From NCBI GenBank assembly GCA_947625395.1, contig CANQOD010000042.1:1-8636 (forward strand): a DNA stretch of 8,636 nucleotides. The letters run 5' to 3'. Position 1 is the first letter of the stretch, and every line of letters starts with the position of its first letter. Below the pieces are notes generated by a model, which made no database searches, was not told the DNA's origin, and saw only the letters and a program-made list of their open reading frames with translations. Below are positions 5,563 through 8,636 of the stretch, piece by piece. This DNA is from an uncultured Bacilli bacterium (GTDB lineage: Bacteria; Bacillota_I; Bacilli_A; RF39; UBA660). The position numbers and the translations under genes are program-made.

Positions 5563-5605
5563 TACGAATCAATTTATGATTTATCAATTCATCAATTTAC
5601 GAATC
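5563..5605 (+). repeat. Direct repeats upstream of and across the pduL -35 box (possible operator)
   Basis: TACGAATC occurs at 5563-5570 and 5598-5605, and ATCAATT occurs three times between them (5568-5574, 5583-5589, 5591-5597). The last copies overlap the -35 box at 5596-5601. Such clustering at a promoter could be a regulator binding site; no regulator can be named. Confidence 0.4.
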
Positions 5606-5625
5606 AGGATAATACGTGTTATACT
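5596..5625 (+). promoter_or_regulatory. Promoter of pduL
   Basis: TTTACG (5596-5601) and TATACT (5620-5625) are 18 bases apart, with TGT in front of the -10 box (5617-5619) giving an extended -10 element. Transcription would start near 5632, leaving a leader of about 76 bases before the ATG at 5708. Confidence 0.6.
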
Positions 5626-5707
5626 AAAAAAGGAAAGAAAATAAATCAGTGAAAAGCAATGTTGTTTTTAGAAAGCAAAGAAAGAGGATAGAAAGGAATG
5701 TGAGAAA

Positions 5708-6280
5708 ATGAAAGTCGTTCTTGGAATTTCCAATAAACATGTGCATTTAACAGAAGAAGATTATCAAATCTTATTTGGGCAAGCGCCTTTTTTAAAAGAA
5801 AGGGACTTAGTTCAGACAGGGGAATTTGCTTCGAATCAATTTGTTACTATCACAGCAAATGAAAGAACGCTTGCGCATGTGAGAGTGATTGGACCTTTAA
5901 GAAAATATACGCAAGTAGAACTTGCCAAGACAGATGCGCGCGCTTTAAAATTGACGCCACCTGTTAGAACTTCTGGTGATTTAGAGGGCGCAGCAACAGT
6001 GACTCTTATAGGACCACAAGGGCAATTGACAAAGCCTTGTGCAATTTTGGCCAATCGTCATATCCACATGAATCATCAAACAAGAGAAGAATTAGGACTC
6101 TTAGACGTCCAAACTGTTAGTGTTTCGTTTCAAAGTGAAAAGAGGACAGTATTCCATGATGTCTTTATTAAGGAACAAGAAAAAGGTGTCTTCGAATTAC
6201 ATTTAGACACGGATGATGCCAATGGAGCGTTGTTGGAAACAGGGGATTATGGCGAGATTCTTGTTTCAAAAAATGAGTAG
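5708..6280 (+). CDS. pduL: PduL-type phosphate acyltransferase (phosphotransacetylase)
   Basis: This 190-residue protein is a zinc-dependent phosphotransacylase of the PduL family, unrelated in fold to the classical Pta. It interconverts acyl-CoA plus phosphate with acyl-phosphate plus CoA. The domain is duplicated: ISNKHVHLT (7-15) and NRHIHMNH (116-123) carry paired His residues (11, 13 and 118, 120), and FELHLDTDDANG (162-173) carries a further His; these are the expected zinc ligands. QTGEFAS (36-42) and the IGPLRKYTQVE stretch (61-71) are also family hallmarks. The protein starts directly at the catalytic domain, with no N-terminal encapsulation peptide, and no microcompartment shell genes are nearby. 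It is therefore probably the soluble form making acetyl-phosphate for acetate and ATP formation. ATG 5708 follows AAAGGA with ten-base spacing. It has its own promoter and stands alone between two minus-strand genes. Confidence 0.92.
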   Translation: MKVVLGISNKHVHLTEEDYQILFGQAPFLKERDLVQTGEFASNQFVTITANERTLAHVRVIGPLRKYTQVELAKTDARALKLTPPVRTSGDLEGAATVTLIGPQGQLTKPCAILANRHIHMNHQTREELGLLDVQTVSVSFQSEKRTVFHDVFIKEQEKGVFELHLDTDDANGALLETGDYGEILVSKNE

Positions 6281-6287
6281 TAAAAAC

Positions 6288-6319
6288 AAAAAGAAGCACT
6301 TATTGTGTTTCTTCTTTTT
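6288..6319. terminator. Bidirectional terminator between pduL and the convergent PBP gene
   Basis: AAAAAGAAG (6288-6296) pairs with CTTCTTTTT (6311-6319) and CAC (6297-6299) with GTG (6305-6307), leaving a TTATT loop and a TTT bulge. T-rich sequence follows on both strands. The right half lies inside the last codons and stop of the PBP gene, so the two 3' ends are tightly packed. Confidence 0.65.
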
Positions 6320-8264
6320 CTAAGAGTTCATCAAAAACGGTGGTTGTTTCTAAAGGTTCTGTTCCTTTTAGAAAATAGACCATTTTTTTCTTTTCATCTT
6401 GTTCCGTTGCAAGTCTACCTGAAATTGGCTCAACGAATGTTGCCGAAACGCCATCCGGCTTCTCATACCAGACATCTTCCTTTCCATCCATATAGCCCTC
6501 AATCGTTTGTAACCAAATATCCCGTGCATATTTATATTCACTCGATACAACATCTTGATTTTGGTCGTAGCCACACCAGGTTGCTGTAATGACATCGTGA
6601 TTATATCCAATGTACCAAGTATCTGTATTGGTCGTTCCGGATTTTAATGCATATTGGTGCGTCAATTTAGAAGCAATGCTGATTGCTGTTGGATAATTAT
6701 AATCAATATAGGCACTGTCATAGGTTGCGGTGAGTAAATTATTGAGGATGAAAGTTAAATTGGGATTGAGGACAAGTTCTCGTTCTTCCTTTGCTTGATA
6801 CAAGATATTGCCTTCACTATCTTCAATTCGTTCAATAAAATGGGGTGTTACTTTATAGCCAAGGTTCGCAAAGCAAGAATACCCCGTTACCATTTCTAAC
6901 ATACTAATTTCGCTGGTTCCAAGTGCAAGGGATGGTACTGCTTGTAAGTCGGAAGTGATGCCTACCCGTCTTGCCATATTGATGAGCGTATCATACCCTA
7001 GAAAAGTATGTGTTTTAACGGCATAAATATTTTCACTATAAGCGATTGCTGTTGCCATAGAAATGGGCTTATTTCCATAAGTTTCATTATTATTTTGTGG
7101 CGAATAAGTTTTGTTTTTTTCATAGGTAAAGGTTGTCTTCTCACTCGTAAAAGTACTGGAAGCAGTAAAGCCATTTTCAAGTGCTGCATAATAAAGATAA
7201 GGCTTCATGGTGGAGCCAACTTGCCTTTTGGCATCAATGGCTCGATTATATGGAGAACGATTGTAATCTCGACCTCCTACTAAAGCGAGTACTTTTCCAT
7301 TATTTGGATTCATGACAATTGTTGCTGTTTCAATGGTTGACTCTTTTGGAATGACAGTTTGAATCGTGTTTTCTAATTTTGTTTGTTCCTCTAAATCTAG
7401 ATTCGTATAAATTTTAAGGCCTCCTGTTTCTAAAAAAGTAGAGGGAATTTCTTTGATAGTTTGAAGTTCTTTCATCACCGCATCTTGATAGTACATGATG
7501 GTCGATAGATTTTGCGATTTTTTTTCGCCCACATAAGTCAGTTCCTCGTCGATTGCTTCTTGATACGCTTCTTCTGTAATTTTTTTCTGAGAACGCATTG
7601 CTTTTAGTACATATTTTTGCCGCTTCTTTGCATTTTCTAAATTCGTAATGGGGGAATAATGACTGGGAGATTTTGGAATGCCTACTAACATTGCACTTTC
7701 CGCTAAATCCAACTCACTTGCACTTTTTCCAAAATAGAATTGACTGGCATTTTCAATCCCGTACATTCCGTGCCCATAGTTAATGGTGTTTAAATACCCC
7801 TCTAAGATTTCATCTTTACTATAATCGGCTTCTAGCTCAATGGTATACCACATTTCATCCCATTTTCGTTTCCAGGTTTTATCAAAGTCTAAAAAAAGAT
7901 TTTTGGCATATTGTTGAGAAATTGTACTGGCTCCTTGACTTTTGCTTCGAGAAAGAATATTGGTTACACCTGCACTGATAATTCTTGGAAAATCAAATCC
8001 TTTATGCAAGTAAAAGTGCTGGTCTTCAGTCGCAATCGTTGCGGTAATCACATTTTTGGAAATCTCTTTTAAAGAAATCCATTCTCTTGAGCCACTTCCT
8101 TGAAAGAATACGTTGTTCTTGTTATCAAACAACATAAAACTATTGGCGCTTTTGATTTGTAATGGAGGTGTTATTTTGGCATACGTATAAACGCCCATAT
8201 TGATTAAAATAAATAAAAGAAATAAAATGCCAGTCCATTTTAAGAGTTTTCTTATCAATTTCAT
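6300..8264 (-). CDS. Class A penicillin-binding protein (PBP1A family, bifunctional peptidoglycan synthase)
   Basis: This 654-residue protein polymerises glycan strands from lipid II and cross-links peptide stems outside the membrane. An N-terminal anchor spans residues 10-29. The GT51 glycosyltransferase domain follows with ATEDQHFYLHKGFD (78-91, catalytic Glu80), QGASTISQQYAKNLFL (110-125) and KDEILEGYLNTINYG (150-164). The transpeptidase domain has SxxK as STMK (351-354, nucleophile Ser351), SxN as SEN (410-412) and KSGTTNTDTWYIGY (541-554), KSG being an accepted variant of KTG. The C-terminus ends soon after this domain with a short acidic tail and no PASTA repeats. ATG 8264 is chosen because AAAAGGAGG lies seven bases upstream; the open frame runs on to 8303 without support. 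It is convergent with pduL and divergent from the gene at 8368. All catalytic motifs are intact. Confidence 0.95.
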   Translation of the reverse strand: MKLIRKLLKWTGILFLLFILINMGVYTYAKITPPLQIKSANSFMLFDNKNNVFFQGSGSREWISLKEISKNVITATIATEDQHFYLHKGFDFPRIISAGVTNILSRSKSQGASTISQQYAKNLFLDFDKTWKRKWDEMWYTIELEADYSKDEILEGYLNTINYGHGMYGIENASQFYFGKSASELDLAESAMLVGIPKSPSHYSPITNLENAKKRQKYVLKAMRSQKKITEEAYQEAIDEELTYVGEKKSQNLSTIMYYQDAVMKELQTIKEIPSTFLETGGLKIYTNLDLEEQTKLENTIQTVIPKESTIETATIVMNPNNGKVLALVGGRDYNRSPYNRAIDAKRQVGSTMKPYLYYAALENGFTASSTFTSEKTTFTYEKNKTYSPQNNNETYGNKPISMATAIAYSENIYAVKTHTFLGYDTLINMARRVGITSDLQAVPSLALGTSEISMLEMVTGYSCFANLGYKVTPHFIERIEDSEGNILYQAKEERELVLNPNLTFILNNLLTATYDSAYIDYNYPTAISIASKLTHQYALKSGTTNTDTWYIGYNHDVITATWCGYDQNQDVVSSEYKYARDIWLQTIEGYMDGKEDVWYEKPDGVSATFVEPISGRLATEQDEKKKMVYFLKGTEPLETTTVFDELLEKEETQ

Positions 8265-8298
8265 TTGGATGCCTCCTTTTTGTAGTATCGACTTAAAA

Positions 8299-8327
8299 AT
8301 CATAATTTATGTATAGTTTTTCTTTAA
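8299..8327 (-). promoter_or_regulatory. Candidate promoter of the PBP gene
   Basis: On the minus strand TTAAAG (8327-8322) and TATGAT (8304-8299) are 17 bases apart. The -35 box is weak and there is no TG extension. It is the best pair in the short gap before the ribosome binding site, and it overlaps the divergent plus-strand promoter. Confidence 0.35.
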
Positions 8328-8340
8328 ACTATGGTATAAT
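8313..8340 (+). promoter_or_regulatory. Extended -10 promoter with internal inverted repeat, for the gene at 8368
   Basis: TGGTATAAT (8332-8340) is a consensus extended -10 element. No good -35 box is present at the usual distance. Just upstream, ATAGTTT (8313-8319) and AAACTAT (8326-8332) form an inverted repeat with a six-base spacer, positioned between the -35 region and the -10 box. It could be an operator that also covers the divergent PBP promoter. Confidence 0.55.
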
Positions 8341-8367
8341 TCGGGGTAGAAAAAAAAGGAGATTCCT

Positions 8368-8636
8368 ATGAAAGTGAAAGTCAAAATGCGATTACAATAT
8401 GAAAAGGAAACCATCGAGGAAGAAGTTTTTGGCATCCGAAAAGAAAATGAGCTCTTCTTTTTCACGCATGAGAAAATTGCAATGCATTTTTATTTCGCAC
8501 AACGTTTGTTTGTTCGTGATACAAAAGAATCTATTTTTAGTTATCATTTTGAAAAGAATGGAAGTTTAGAAATTTACTTAAAAGAATATCAAAAGGGAAC
8601 GAGAATGCCTTTAACAACAAAACTTTATCGACAAGA
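8368..8636 (+). CDS. Small protein, possibly DUF1934 (YwiB-like), 3' end outside window
   Basis: The frame is open from ATG 8368 to the end of the window (89 complete codons) and is preceded by AAAAGGAGATT at good spacing and by an extended -10 promoter. The sequence alternates charged and hydrophobic residues (MKVKVKMRLQYEKETIEEE, then ELFFF, IAMHFYF), as expected of a beta-barrel. The stretch LFVRDTKESIFSYHFEKNG followed by LEIYLKEYQKGTRMPLTTKL (from about residue 48) lines up loosely with the YwiB pattern of Arg, hydrophobic strand, Tyr, Gly and Leu-Thr. YwiB is a calycin-like small protein of unknown function usually found just before argS. The family call is tentative; the presence of a gene is well supported. 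It is divergent from the PBP gene. Confidence 0.7.
   Translation, partial: MKVKVKMRLQYEKETIEEEVFGIRKENELFFFTHEKIAMHFYFAQRLFVRDTKESIFSYHFEKNGSLEIYLKEYQKGTRMPLTTKLYRQ

Noticed and set aside
5659..5691. Ten-codon open frame in the pduL leader, as a possible regulatory peptide
   Set aside because: No ribosome binding site and no pairing structures or codon runs suggestive of attenuation.
5836..6054. Minus-strand open frame inside pduL
   Set aside because: Shadow of the strongly supported pduL frame.
6639..6647. KSG instead of KTG in the PBP transpeptidase motif, as a resistance-type change
   Set aside because: KSG is a normal variant of the third motif in penicillin-binding proteins; nothing indicates altered drug affinity.
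7008..7283. Plus-strand open frame inside the PBP gene, and similar ones at 6305-6589
   Set aside because: Antisense to the PBP transpeptidase region whose catalytic motifs are intact; no start signals.

Overview
The window looks like a chromosomal segment of a low-GC, Gram-positive Bacillota (Bacilli, perhaps an Erysipelotrichia-like lineage). It is AT-rich, ribosome binding sites are AGGAGG-like, and sigma-A promoters are TTGAAA/TATAAT-like. TGA ends the first gene, so the code is the ordinary bacterial one. The cysS-mrnC-rlmB-sigma order matches the Bacillus cysS-mrnC-rlmB-yacP-sigH neighbourhood, and a GerQ-type coat protein suggests a spore former or a descendant of one. The species cannot be named from the sequence.

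Left block (1-2978, + strand): the 3' end of cysS, a YugP-type membrane zinc metallopeptidase, mini-ribonuclease III (mrnC), an RlmB/TrmH-family rRNA 2'-O-methyltransferase and a divergent SigH-like sigma factor. Gaps are short (7-58 bases), so this is probably one translation/RNA-maturation operon. The metallopeptidase is an insertion relative to Bacillus, and yacP (rae1) is absent between rlmB and the sigma gene.

Middle block (2979-4474, + strand): a strong promoter drives a tail-anchored protein of unknown function that has a faint protein-kinase-like pattern. A terminator follows, then a 122-residue protein that looks like an isolated N-terminal mismatch-recognition domain of MutS. After it lies a 287-base non-coding gap with C-over-G skew, short TGATARCTAC-like repeats and a long imperfect hairpin between convergent genes.

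Right block (4475-8636): on the minus strand, gerQ (with a possible mother-cell sigma promoter and a clear terminator) and a small LemA-like membrane protein with its own extended -10 promoter. On the plus strand, pduL, a zinc phosphotransacylase, has its own promoter and shares a bidirectional terminator with the convergent class A penicillin-binding protein gene (minus strand). Divergent from the PBP gene, the window ends inside a small beta-rich protein that may be a DUF1934/YwiB relative.

Most genes are housekeeping or cell-envelope functions. No mobile element, CRISPR array, tRNA or rRNA is visible. The least explained part is 3051-4474.
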